Shown here piece by piece: positions 16,423-24,656 of a stretch of 64,000 nucleotides of DNA. Origin of the DNA: JAOEGB01 sp041262585 (lineage in GTDB: Bacteria; Actinomycetota; Actinomycetes; Streptosporangiales; Streptosporangiaceae); the NCBI RefSeq assembly GCF_041262585.1, contig NZ_JBGCBZ010000006.1:62001-126000 (forward strand), written 5' to 3'. The notes under the pieces are model-generated. The model worked only from the letters and a program-made list of their open reading frames with translations. It did no database searches and had not been told where the DNA came from. Position numbers and translations under genes: made by a program. Position 1 is the first letter of the stretch. Each line of letters starts with the position of its first letter.

Positions 16423-16956
16423 ATGTCCCTGCGGATCGCCCTCCTCGGCCTGCTCACCGCCTCCGGCCCGGCGAGCGGATATGACCTGGCCAAGACGTTC
16501 GAGACCTCGGTCGCGCACGTCTGGCAGGCAGGGCACAGCCAGATCTATCCCGAGCTCGCCAAGATGGCGGCGGACGGGCTGGTGGCCGTCGAGGCCGAGG
16601 GACCGCGCGGGCGGAAGATCTACACCATCACCGCCGAGGGCAGCCAGGAGCTGCGGCGCTGGATGCTCGACCACAGCCCCTCCGCGACGTACCGCAGTGA
16701 GGAGTCGCTCCAGGCCTTCCTCATGCCGCTGCTCGACCCGCGCGAGGCGATAGAGCTGCTCCAGCGGATGAAGGTCCATTACGAGACCAAGCTGGCTCAA
16801 ATGGAGGAACTGCGCCGGAACCACCCCGCCATGCGGCGGAAGGGCGAAGGCTGGGGCCATTTCGGCGTGTACGCCCTGGACCTCGGCATCCGCCGCGTCC
16901 GAGCCACCCTCGAGTGGGCCGTCGACTCCATCGCCGACATCGAGCGCCGGCTCTGA
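16423..16956 (+). CDS. PadR-family transcriptional regulator (exporter-linked)
   Basis: DNA-binding repressor of about 177 aa. The N-terminal winged helix covers residues about 1-75 (LGLLTASGPASGYDLAKTF, HVWQAGHSQIYPELAKMAADGLV, and the wing GRKIYTITAEG). A C-terminal Vir_C-type coiled-coil dimerisation domain follows. I chose the ATG at 16423 because it starts at the normal family position and has a -10 TATAGT directly upstream, leaderless. It is divergent from the MFS exporter it probably controls. Confidence 0.88.
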   Translation: MSLRIALLGLLTASGPASGYDLAKTFETSVAHVWQAGHSQIYPELAKMAADGLVAVEAEGPRGRKIYTITAEGSQELRRWMLDHSPSATYRSEESLQAFLMPLLDPREAIELLQRMKVHYETKLAQMEELRRNHPAMRRKGEGWGHFGVYALDLGIRRVRATLEWAVDSIADIERRL

Positions 16957-16975
16957 GCTGCCCTTTTCGATACTC

Positions 16976-18880
16976 CTAGCGGCAGGGGAGCATGACCGGG
17001 ATGTCGCGTTCGGGATGGAAGTCAACGCGCGAGAAGTGGCTTTCGAGCAGCTTCTTCATGGTCCCGTCGTCGTACATCCGGGAGATGGCGGACCTGACGG
17101 CCTCGCAGGTGCGGGCGTCCTTCCTGGGCAGCCCGACGGAGTAGCGCTGGTCGGTCAGGTCGAGCCCGAGCACCGCCAGTTCGAGGCTCGTCTCGCGGTT
17201 GGCGAACCCGGCCAGGATCAGGTCGTCACCGGGAATGGCGTCGACCTTGCCCGCCAGAAGTTTGTTCATGCACTCGGAGTAGTTGTTCACGGGAACCGGG
17301 GTCACTCTCACCTTCGCCTGCACGATCCTGAAGGAATCGCTGCCCAGCGGCGCGCACACGAGGTGGCCGGTCAGGTCGTCGAGCTTCCGGATGGGCGAGT
17401 CCTTGACCACGAGCACGTCGGTGTGGGCGACGTAGTACGGCCCGGCGAAGGTGACATCGTCCCGCTTGTTGTCGTCGTAGGCGTAGGTCGCGAAGACCAG
17501 GTCGACGTCGCCGTTCGCGAGCGCTCTGGCCCGGTCGCCTTTGGCGACCCTGCGGAACGTGATCCCCGTGTCGGGAACCTGGAGGCTGTTCGCCACATAC
17601 TTGGCGACGTCCACGTCGAATCCGCTGAACTGTCCCGACTGCAGGAGGCCGACGCCGGGCAGGTCGCCCTTCACTCCGATGGTGAGCCGATGCGTCCGCG
17701 CCGCCTTGTCCGCCACGGAGCCGAAGGTGGGCGAAGGGCCGGGTGTTTTCGACGGCTGGCGGGTGGACACGCTCGCCTCGCTGGTGTCCGTGGGATCGCC
17801 CGCTCCCCCACGTCCGGCGCCCATCTGGCTGAACGCCACGGCTCCGCCGGCCGCCACCACGGCGACGGCGGCCGTGATCACGGCGAGCCGGCGGCCCCTT
17901 CCCGATTTGGCGGCCGGGGGCGAGGAACGGGTCTCCGGCGGAGGACCCGTGGGGTCGGCGGAATCGGTCGTGCCGGCGGGACTCCCAGGGCGATCGGGAG
18001 TGCGCGTCGCGCTGTCGGGATTGGCGGCGTGGGCGCCCTCGGACAGCACGATCGTGGAGGCGTCGCCCGACCCCGGACGGCCGAGCAGCCGCAGCAGGAT
18101 CTGGTCGGCGGTGGGCCGCGCCGCGGCGGACTTGCTGAGACACGACCGGACGACGCCGCGCAGCGGCTCCGGCAGCATGCCGACGTCGATGTCGTGGTTG
18201 AGGATCCGGTTCAGCACGACCGCGATCGAGTCTCCGCCGAAGACGGCCTTGCCGGTCGCGGCGTACGCGATCGTCGAACCCCAGGCGAACACGTCGGCCG
18301 GCGGGCCCACGGTGTCGCCGGAGATCTGCTCGGGAGCCATGTAGGCGGGTGTGCCGATCGCCCGGCTCGTGATCGTGCCGGTCGAGTCGACGATGCGGGC
18401 GATGCCGAAGTCGACCACCCGCGGTCCGTCGGCGGCGATCAGCACGTTGTCGGGCTTGAAGTCGCGGTGGACGATCCCGGCGTGGTGGATCGCGGTCAGC
18501 GCGGTGGCCGTGCCGACCGCCAGCCGTTCCAGCGCCGCGCCCTTGAGCGGCCCGGACGCTTCCACGGTGTCGCGCAGAGAGTCGCCCTGGATGTACTCGC
18601 TCGCGATGTACGGAGTGTCGCCCTCGAGGTCGGCGGCGATGACCCTGGCGGTGCAGAAGCTCGCGACCCGCTGGGCGGCCCGCAACTCCCTGGCGAAGCG
18701 TGACCTGGCGACGGCGTCGCCGCTGAACTTGACGTGCAGCAACTTCACGGCGGCCGGCTCGCCGGCCTCGTTCCGCCCCAGGTAGACCACGCCCTGGCCG
18801 CCCTCACCGATCCGGCCGGACAGCACGAACGGACCGAGCTGGGCGGGATCACCCGGCCCGAGCGGCACGATCTGCGGCAT
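16976..18880 (-). CDS. Ser/Thr protein kinase fused to extracellular solute-binding domain
   Basis: Single-pass receptor-like kinase of about 634 aa. Residues about 13-270 form a Hanks-type kinase: glycine loop GRIGEGGQGVVY, AVKLL lysine, catalytic VHRDFKPDN, DFG in VVDFGIA, APE in YMAPEQI. A linker rich in Ser/Pro/Thr is followed by one membrane helix (LAVITAAVAVVAAGGAVAF). The external C-terminal domain (about 390-634) is an SBP_bac_3 amino-acid-binding type with GQFSGFDVDVAKYVANSL. The ATG at 18880 follows GGGGAT. It probably couples sensing of an amino acid or other small molecule to phosphorylation. No partner genes adjoin it. Confidence 0.88.
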   Translation of the reverse strand: MPQIVPLGPGDPAQLGPFVLSGRIGEGGQGVVYLGRNEAGEPAAVKLLHVKFSGDAVARSRFARELRAAQRVASFCTARVIAADLEGDTPYIASEYIQGDSLRDTVEASGPLKGAALERLAVGTATALTAIHHAGIVHRDFKPDNVLIAADGPRVVDFGIARIVDSTGTITSRAIGTPAYMAPEQISGDTVGPPADVFAWGSTIAYAATGKAVFGGDSIAVVLNRILNHDIDVGMLPEPLRGVVRSCLSKSAAARPTADQILLRLLGRPGSGDASTIVLSEGAHAANPDSATRTPDRPGSPAGTTDSADPTGPPPETRSSPPAAKSGRGRRLAVITAAVAVVAAGGAVAFSQMGAGRGGAGDPTDTSEASVSTRQPSKTPGPSPTFGSVADKAARTHRLTIGVKGDLPGVGLLQSGQFSGFDVDVAKYVANSLQVPDTGITFRRVAKGDRARALANGDVDLVFATYAYDDNKRDDVTFAGPYYVAHTDVLVVKDSPIRKLDDLTGHLVCAPLGSDSFRIVQAKVRVTPVPVNNYSECMNKLLAGKVDAIPGDDLILAGFANRETSLELAVLGLDLTDQRYSVGLPRKDARTCEAVRSAISRMYDDGTMKKLLESHFSRVDFHPERDIPVMLPCR

Positions 18881-18994
18881 CCAACGATCCCCACGGTTTG
18901 GCAAAGTACTGACCAGCAGAACTTTACGGCCCTGCCGTACTCCTGCCTGACAGGCGATACCACGCCGTGATCTCCGGATTCGCACACACCAAAA

Positions 18995-19014
18995 GGGCCG
19001 CCCGGAGGCGGCCC
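18995..19014 (-). terminator. Rho-independent terminator of icd
   Basis: GGGCCGCC (18995-19002) pairs with GGCGGCCC (19007-19014) over a 4-nt loop and is followed by TTTT in the minus direction, about 55 nt past the icd stop. Confidence 0.8.
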
Positions 19015-19069
19015 GTTCGGGGTGACGCTGTTCGCTCGGGGTCTCCCCAGGCTGAAGGTTTCCTCAGGG

Positions 19070-20287
19070 TCAGAGAGCCATCTTCTTCTTGAGGTTCTCG
19101 TCCAGCGCGGCGAGGAAGTCCTGCGTGGTCAGCCACTCGGCGTCGCCGCCGACGAGAAGCGCCAGGTCCTTGGTCATCTGGCCGCCCTCGACGGTCTCGA
19201 CGCAGACCTGCTCCAGCTTCTCGGCGAAGTCGATCACCTCGGGCTGGTTGTCGAGCTTGCCGCGGTGCTGCAGGCCACGGGTCCAGGCGAAGATCGAGGC
19301 GATCGGGTTCGTGGAGGTCGGCTTGCCCTGCTGGTGCTGGCGGAAGTGCCGGGTCACCGTGCCGTGGGCGGCCTCGGCCTCGACGGTCCGGCCGTCCGGC
19401 GTCATGAGCACGCTGGTCATCAGGCCGAGCGAGCCGAAGCCCTGGGCGACCGTGTCGGACTGGACGTCGCCGTCGTAGTTCTTGCACGCCCAGACGTAGC
19501 CGCCCTCCCACTTGAGGGACGCGGCGACCATGTCGTCGATCAGGCGGTGCTCGTAGGTGATGCCGGCGGCCTCGAAGTCGGCCTTGAACTCGGACTCGAA
19601 GACCTCGGCGAAGATGTCCTTGAAGCGGCCGTCGTAGGCCTTGAGGATCGTGTTCTTCGTCGACAAGTAGACCGGGTAGCCGCGGTTCAGGCCGTACCGC
19701 ATCGAGGCACGGGCGAAGTCGCGGATCGACTCGTCGAGGTTGTACATCGCGAGCGCGACACCCGCGCCGGGGAAGTCGAAGACGTTGAGCTCGATCGGCT
19801 CGCTGCCGTCCTTCGGCGTGAAGGTGAGGGTCAGCGTGCCCTCGCCCGGGATCTTCAGGTCGGTCGCGCGGTACTGGTCGCCGAAGGCGTGACGGCCGAC
19901 GACGATCGGCTTCGTCCAGCCGGGCACGAGCCGCGGGACGTTCGACATGATGATCGGCTCACGGAAGATCACACCGCCGAGGATGTTGCGGATCGTCCCG
20001 TTCGGGGACTTCCACATGTGCTTCAGGCCGAACTCCTCGACCCGGGCCTCGTCAGGCGTGATCGTGGCACACTTGACGCCGACGCCGTACTGCTTGATCG
20101 CGTTCGCGGCGTCGATCGTGACCTGGTCGTCCGTGGCGTCGCGGTGCTCGATGCCGAGGTCGTAGTACTTCAGGTCGACGTCGAGGTAGGGCAGGATCAA
20201 CTGGTCCTTGATGAACTGCCAGATGATCCGGGTCATCTCGTCGCCGTCAAGCTCGACGACCGGACCCGCTACCTTGATCTTGGGCAT
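19070..20287 (-). CDS. icd: NADP-dependent isocitrate dehydrogenase (eukaryote-like type)
   Basis: TCA-cycle enzyme that oxidatively decarboxylates isocitrate to 2-oxoglutarate with NADP+. 405 aa and the start MPKIKVAGPVVELDGDEMTRIIW identify the homodimeric type related to eukaryotic IDHs, not the E. coli type. Substrate-site residues are visible in KSPNGTIRN and GWTKPIVVGRHAFGDQYRA. The metal-binding region is YKNYDGDVQSD-like (here CKNYDGDVQSD), and the cofactor region is EAAHGTVTRHF. ATG at 20287 with GGGGAAC upstream. Cytoplasmic; citrate synthase lies 0.4 kb upstream. Confidence 0.95.
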   Translation of the reverse strand: MPKIKVAGPVVELDGDEMTRIIWQFIKDQLILPYLDVDLKYYDLGIEHRDATDDQVTIDAANAIKQYGVGVKCATITPDEARVEEFGLKHMWKSPNGTIRNILGGVIFREPIIMSNVPRLVPGWTKPIVVGRHAFGDQYRATDLKIPGEGTLTLTFTPKDGSEPIELNVFDFPGAGVALAMYNLDESIRDFARASMRYGLNRGYPVYLSTKNTILKAYDGRFKDIFAEVFESEFKADFEAAGITYEHRLIDDMVAASLKWEGGYVWACKNYDGDVQSDTVAQGFGSLGLMTSVLMTPDGRTVEAEAAHGTVTRHFRQHQQGKPTSTNPIASIFAWTRGLQHRGKLDNQPEVIDFAEKLEQVCVETVEGGQMTKDLALLVGGDAEWLTTQDFLAALDENLKKKMAL

Positions 20288-20381
20288 GCGTGGGGTTCCC
20301 CTTCTGAACTAACTTGGCCAGACAGTCCTTTTTGAGGCTCACTGGCCGTGAGGCTATCGGACGGGCGTGTTGCGCCCGTGG

Positions 20382-20669
20382 CTAGGTGTTGTGCAGGCGC
20401 AGCAGCAGGCTGAGCGAGCCGAGCACCAGGGCGGCGCCGAGGGTGGCCAGGATGACCACGTCCGCCTTCCGGCTCCGGATCGCGAGCGGGCCGGCCCGCT
20501 CGTCGGAGACGATCAGCCGGATGGCCGATCCCAGGATGAAGGCGCCCCCGACGATCACGCCCCCGGCCCAGGGGGGCGCTCCGAAGACGACCGCGCCCAG
20601 CCCGGCGCCCGCACCCGCCACCACCAGCAGGTACGGTCCCCAGGCCGTGCCGGTGCCGCTCGCCTTCAC
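20382..20669 (-). CDS. DUF3017-family small membrane protein
   Basis: 95-aa protein with three hydrophobic segments (PYLLVVAGAGAGLGAVVFG, AGGVIVGGAFILGSAIRLIV, VVILATLGAALVLGSLSLLLRL) and a polar loop SDERAGPLAIRSRKADV. This is the DUF3017 pattern, common in actinobacteria near folD and TCA genes. GTG start with GAGG upstream. It is the second gene after citrate synthase (21-nt gap) and probably co-transcribed. Function unknown. Confidence 0.75.
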   Translation of the reverse strand: MKASGTGTAWGPYLLVVAGAGAGLGAVVFGAPPWAGGVIVGGAFILGSAIRLIVSDERAGPLAIRSRKADVVILATLGAALVLGSLSLLLRLHNT

Positions 20670-20690
20670 ATCCTCACTCGCCCTGGCTGC

Positions 20691-21812
20691 TCACCGCTCG
20701 TCAATCGGGATCCACTTCTGGTCGCGCTCGCCGATGTACTCGCTGTCCGGCCGGATCAGGCGGTTGTCGGCGTGCTGTTCGATCACGTGAGCGGTCCACC
20801 CCGACATCCTGCTCACCGAGAACACCGGCGTGAACAGGTCGGTCGGGATGCCGAGGTAGTGGTAGACGGTCGCCGCGTAGAAGTCCACGTTCGGGTACAG
20901 GCCCTTCTCCGCGAAGACGACCTCCTCCATCTCCCGGGACATCCGGTAGAACGTGTCGTCGCCCGACGCCTCGCCGAGCTCCTGCGACATCCGCCGCAGG
21001 TGGGTCGCCCGCGGGTCCTCGGTCTTGTAGACCCGATGCCCGAAGCCCATGATCTTCTCGCCCTTGGCCAGCTTGTCCCGTACGGCCTGCGCGACCCCGC
21101 TCGGGTCCAGCGATTCCAGAGTACGCATGACCTGCTCGTTGGCGCCGCCGTGAAGGGGGCCCTTCAGCGTGCCGATGGCGGCGACGATGGCCGAGTGCAT
21201 GTCCGACAGCGTGGCGGCGCAGACCCGGGCGGCGAACGTGGACGCGTTCATCGTGTGGTCGGCGTGCAGGACGAGGCAGGCGTCGAAGATCTCCACCTCG
21301 CGCGGCGACGGCTGCCGTCCGGTGATCTGGAGCAGGAAGTTCGCGGCGATGCTCAGCTCGGGGTCGGGATCGGGAACGGTCCCACCCGTTCGGGCCGCGT
21401 GATACCTGGCGACCAGGATCGGCTGCTGCGCGGTCAGGCGCGCGGCCTTGCGGCGGTTCGCGTCCGCGGCGTTGGAGTCCTTGTCCGGATCCTCCGCCCC
21501 GCTGAGAGAGACGAGCGTGCGCAGAGCCTCCATGGGCCCCTGCTTCTCGGCGATCTCGGGGATGTTGCTTTCGACGAGAGCGCCCAGGCTACGGCCTCTG
21601 ACGAGCTCGGCTCCGTAGTCGGCAAGCTGCTCACGGGTCGGCAGCGAGCCGTGCTGGAGCAGGTGCGCGGTCTCCTCGAAGGTGGTGCGGCCGGCCAGGT
21701 CGTGGATGTCGTAGCCACGATAGAAGAGCCGACCGGCCCTGCCGTCGATGTCGCTGAGCGCTGTGGACGCGGCGACGACATCGGCGAGGCCTTTGGTGGG
21801 CTTGTCCGCCAT
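20691..21812 (-). CDS. Citrate synthase (2-methylcitrate-synthase-like short form)
   Basis: Condenses acetyl-CoA (or propionyl-CoA) with oxaloacetate. 373 aa is the short form common in Gram-positives. Active-site blocks are LVLHADHTMNAST, LKGPLHGGANEQVM and IMGFGHRVYKTEDPRA, with the catalytic Asp region VDFYAATVYHYLGIP. ATG at 21812 with GGAGG about 8 nt upstream. Divergent from an FHA regulator. Whether it serves the TCA or the methylcitrate cycle cannot be decided from sequence; no prpB/prpD adjoins it, and icd lies nearby, which favours the TCA role. Confidence 0.93.
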   Translation of the reverse strand: MADKPTKGLADVVAASTALSDIDGRAGRLFYRGYDIHDLAGRTTFEETAHLLQHGSLPTREQLADYGAELVRGRSLGALVESNIPEIAEKQGPMEALRTLVSLSGAEDPDKDSNAADANRRKAARLTAQQPILVARYHAARTGGTVPDPDPELSIAANFLLQITGRQPSPREVEIFDACLVLHADHTMNASTFAARVCAATLSDMHSAIVAAIGTLKGPLHGGANEQVMRTLESLDPSGVAQAVRDKLAKGEKIMGFGHRVYKTEDPRATHLRRMSQELGEASGDDTFYRMSREMEEVVFAEKGLYPNVDFYAATVYHYLGIPTDLFTPVFSVSRMSGWTAHVIEQHADNRLIRPDSEYIGERDQKWIPIDER

Positions 21813-21993
21813 AAGTGTTTCCTCCGCTTATCTTCGCCCGAAGTCTACCCGTGAGCAGGTAAACCGCTCTCCAAAGGTCCAGACCAATTTCAAGAAGGAT
21901 TCTCCTTATGGCAAAGGAGATTCCAGATCGCCACGTCTGGGTAAGCCGGAGCTGTAGCGAAAGTAACGGCGGGCTACCTGGGGAGGAACTGCC

Positions 21994-22647
21994 GTGGAGG
22001 GGCCGTTCATTCGGATCGAGGACAGCGGCGAGGTAGTGCCGTTGCGCCCTGAGATCACCACGATCGGCCGAGGGCGAGGCGTGGACATCCGGCTGACAGA
22101 TCCGAGCGTGTCACGGCTGCACGCCGAATTCGTCCGGCGCGGGCCCTACCTGTACGTCGTTGACCTGGGCCTGTCCCGCAACGGCACCCGGGTGAACGGC
22201 AGGCCGATCGCCAGGAGGGTGCTCGACGACGGCGACGTCGTCTCCTTCGGCGCCGCCCGGGCCCGGGTCGGCGGCATCCCCCGCGAGGACTTCGCCCCTG
22301 AGGTGGAGCTGCGCCGGGCCGCCGCCCCCGAGCTGACCCGCCGCGAGGTCGACGTGCTGACCTCGCTGTGCCGGCCGGCCCTGTCCGACGAGGCGTTCGT
22401 CGCCCCGGCGACGGCCCGTGAGATCGCCGACGACCTCGTCGTGACCGAGGCCGCGGTCAAGCAGCACCTGCTGCGGCTCTACCAGAAGTTCCGCATCCCC
22501 GAGGGGACGAACCGGCGGACCCGGCTGGCCAACGAGGTCGTGGCGCTGGGGCTGGTGCGGCCGACCCCGGTGGTGCCGCCGCAGCGGGCCACGGGACCGG
22601 CCGAGGCGGAGCCCCAGCGGGCCCCGGCCAGCCGCCGCGCGTCCTAG
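21994..22647 (+). CDS. FHA-domain protein with C-terminal HTH-like region
   Basis: 217-aa cytoplasmic regulator. Residues about 18-90 form a forkhead-associated phosphothreonine-binding domain (TIGRGRGVDIRLTDPSVSRLHAEF, then NGTRVNGRPI). Residues about 105-180 resemble a winged or LuxR-like helix-turn-helix (LTRREVDVLTSLCRP, ATAREIADDLVVTEAAVKQHLLRLYQKF). GTG start with GGGAGGA 6 nt upstream. It may read phosphorylation by Ser/Thr kinases such as the one at 16976-18880, which is inference. Its stop overlaps the convergent gene by 4 nt. Confidence 0.8.
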   Translation: MEGPFIRIEDSGEVVPLRPEITTIGRGRGVDIRLTDPSVSRLHAEFVRRGPYLYVVDLGLSRNGTRVNGRPIARRVLDDGDVVSFGAARARVGGIPREDFAPEVELRRAAAPELTRREVDVLTSLCRPALSDEAFVAPATAREIADDLVVTEAAVKQHLLRLYQKFRIPEGTNRRTRLANEVVALGLVRPTPVVPPQRATGPAEAEPQRAPASRRAS

Positions 22648-24542
22648 CCTTGGCGGCCGACGGACGGGTGACCGTCGGTCTCCGACACGGCACCACCGGA
22701 CGGCCCGAGCACCTCTACCGCCGTCCCGCCTCGCCGTCGCGGTAGGCCCCTTCGCAGGCCCCTCAGCCAGGCCCCCGGTCTCGGCGGGCCGATCGTCAGG
22801 AACGCCTCCGCCTGGAGCGCCGAGACGCCGATGCGCGGCAGGTCACGAGCCGTCGGGTACACCAGGAACCGCGGCTCCCAGAACGGGCGGAACTTGGCGT
22901 TGAACTTGTACAGCGACTCGATCTGGAACCAGCGGGACAGGAACACGAGGATCCCGCGCCAGGCCCGCAGCACCGGCCCGGCGCCCAGGCGCTCCCCTCT
23001 GGCCAGGGCCGAGCGGAACATGGCGAAGTTGAGGGACACCCTGGTCACGGCCAGTCGCGGCGCGGCCTGCAGGGCCTTGACGATCAGCAGCTCGTTCAGC
23101 CCGGGGTCGGCCTCGCGGTCGCGGCGCATCAGGTCGAGCGAGATGCCGTCCGGGCCCCACGGCACGAAGTGCAGGACCGCCCGGATGTCCCCGCCCGGCG
23201 TCGCCGTACCCTCCTGCGCCGTATTCTCCTGAGCCGTACCCTCCTGAGCCGGGTCCTTGTGGGCGGTTACGACGATGCAGCCGGCGTCGGCGGGGTCGCC
23301 GAAGCGGCCGAGCGCCATGGAGAAGCCGCGCTCGGTCTCGGTGCCGCGCCAGAAGTCGGCGGCGTTGCGGATCCGCTCGCGCTCCACCTCCGTGAGATCG
23401 CCCACCCGCCGCACCTGGCAGGTGTAGCCGAGCCGTTCCGTACGGTTGACCATCTGGCGGACGTTGCGCATGGCCCGGCCCTCAAGGGTGAAGTCGGCGA
23501 CCTCGACGATGGCCTCGTCACCCAGCTCCAGGGCGGACAGGTCGCCCTCCCGGGTCCACACCTCGCCGCCGGTCTCGCTGCATCCGATGACCGCCGGGAC
23601 CCAGGCGTGCCGCCTCGCCTCCTCCAGGAAGCGCCTGATCGCCCCCGGCCAGGCCTCGACGTCTCCGATCGGGTCGCCGCTGGCGAGCATCACCCCCGCG
23701 ACCACCCGGTAGGCGATGGCGGCCTTCCCCGAAGGGGAGAAGATCACGCTCTTGTCCCGCCTCAGCGCGAAGTAGCCGAGGGAGTCCTGCCTGCCGTACC
23801 GGTCGAGCAGGGCGCGGAGGCGCCGGTCGTCGTCGGGGGTGAGCGCCGCGGCGGGCCGCTCCGGCCGGAGCGCCAGGTAGAGCGTGGTGACGGCGGTCAG
23901 CGCGCCGAGCCCCGCGAGCGAGTAGTAGACCAGGTCGCCGGTGCGCTCCGAGGCGTACTGGATCGGCCCCTCCAGCCCGAACAGGCCGAGAAGCACGTGC
24001 TGGAGCTGGTCGCTCAGGCCCGGCCGGCCGATCGCCATCCGCAAATGCGTGACGACGAGAAGCCATCCGATCACAATGTCGAAAGCGCCGAGGACGAGGA
24101 AGTTCCACAGCGCCCGCCAGCGTGATCGCGGATCGGAAAGGGCGTAGAACTCCCGCCTGTTGACCAGGAGAACGACGAACAGCACCACACTGATTGAGGC
24201 CGCGATCGAATGCCGCCACCGCAGCGCCTCGACGACGGCACCGAGCGGCAGAAGCACGATCACCGCACGCCAGGCCCGCACCTTCCGCCGCCGCAGGGCA
24301 TGCGCGAGCATGATCAACAGGATGCCGACCAGCAGCATGGCCGCCTCGGCCAGCGTGGTGACGCTACCCGGGAGAACGCTGGCGATCTCACTGATCCTGC
24401 TCGCCCGGAAATGCGGGACAACGCCTTTGATGATGTCCAGAATGCCGATTACGAGCGCGGTGGAACCTGCCGCCGCCGGCACCCAGGAACGCGAGACCAC
24501 GCCTCGCCGAATACGTGTCCGACCACTCACGGAAGCACACAC
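22644..24542 (-). CDS. MprF-like membrane protein with phosphatidylglycerol lysyltransferase-type domain
   Basis: About 632 aa. The N-terminal third carries roughly six hydrophobic segments (residues about 20-235). The C-terminal half (about 245-600) matches the LPG_synthase_C/DUF2156 GNAT-like fold with SLGYFALRRDKSVIFSPSGKAAIAYRV, GDPIGD, RNVRQMVNRTERLGYT and SLYKFNAKFRPFWEPRFLVYP. This is the MprF/LysX arrangement without a lysyl-tRNA synthetase domain. It probably transfers an aminoacyl group from tRNA to phosphatidylglycerol, lowering surface negative charge; specificity unknown. The GTG start at 24542 lacks a ribosome site. An in-frame short repeat (EGTAQENTAQEGTA) lies near residue 445. 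Confidence 0.8.
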   Translation of the reverse strand: MCASVSGRTRIRRGVVSRSWVPAAAGSTALVIGILDIIKGVVPHFRASRISEIASVLPGSVTTLAEAAMLLVGILLIMLAHALRRRKVRAWRAVIVLLPLGAVVEALRWRHSIAASISVVLFVVLLVNRREFYALSDPRSRWRALWNFLVLGAFDIVIGWLLVVTHLRMAIGRPGLSDQLQHVLLGLFGLEGPIQYASERTGDLVYYSLAGLGALTAVTTLYLALRPERPAAALTPDDDRRLRALLDRYGRQDSLGYFALRRDKSVIFSPSGKAAIAYRVVAGVMLASGDPIGDVEAWPGAIRRFLEEARRHAWVPAVIGCSETGGEVWTREGDLSALELGDEAIVEVADFTLEGRAMRNVRQMVNRTERLGYTCQVRRVGDLTEVERERIRNAADFWRGTETERGFSMALGRFGDPADAGCIVVTAHKDPAQEGTAQENTAQEGTATPGGDIRAVLHFVPWGPDGISLDLMRRDREADPGLNELLIVKALQAAPRLAVTRVSLNFAMFRSALARGERLGAGPVLRAWRGILVFLSRWFQIESLYKFNAKFRPFWEPRFLVYPTARDLPRIGVSALQAEAFLTIGPPRPGAWLRGLRRGLPRRRGGTAVEVLGPSGGAVSETDGHPSVGRQG

Positions 24543-24656
24543 TAAATGGTGAAATCCGGTCTGGAAGCCTCCGTTCGGATCCTTAACCCTGCCCTTACCT
24601 CGGCGGAGTAACTTTGCTTGGGCCGGCCGCAGGGGGGACGGCAGGGGGAGGCCGGG

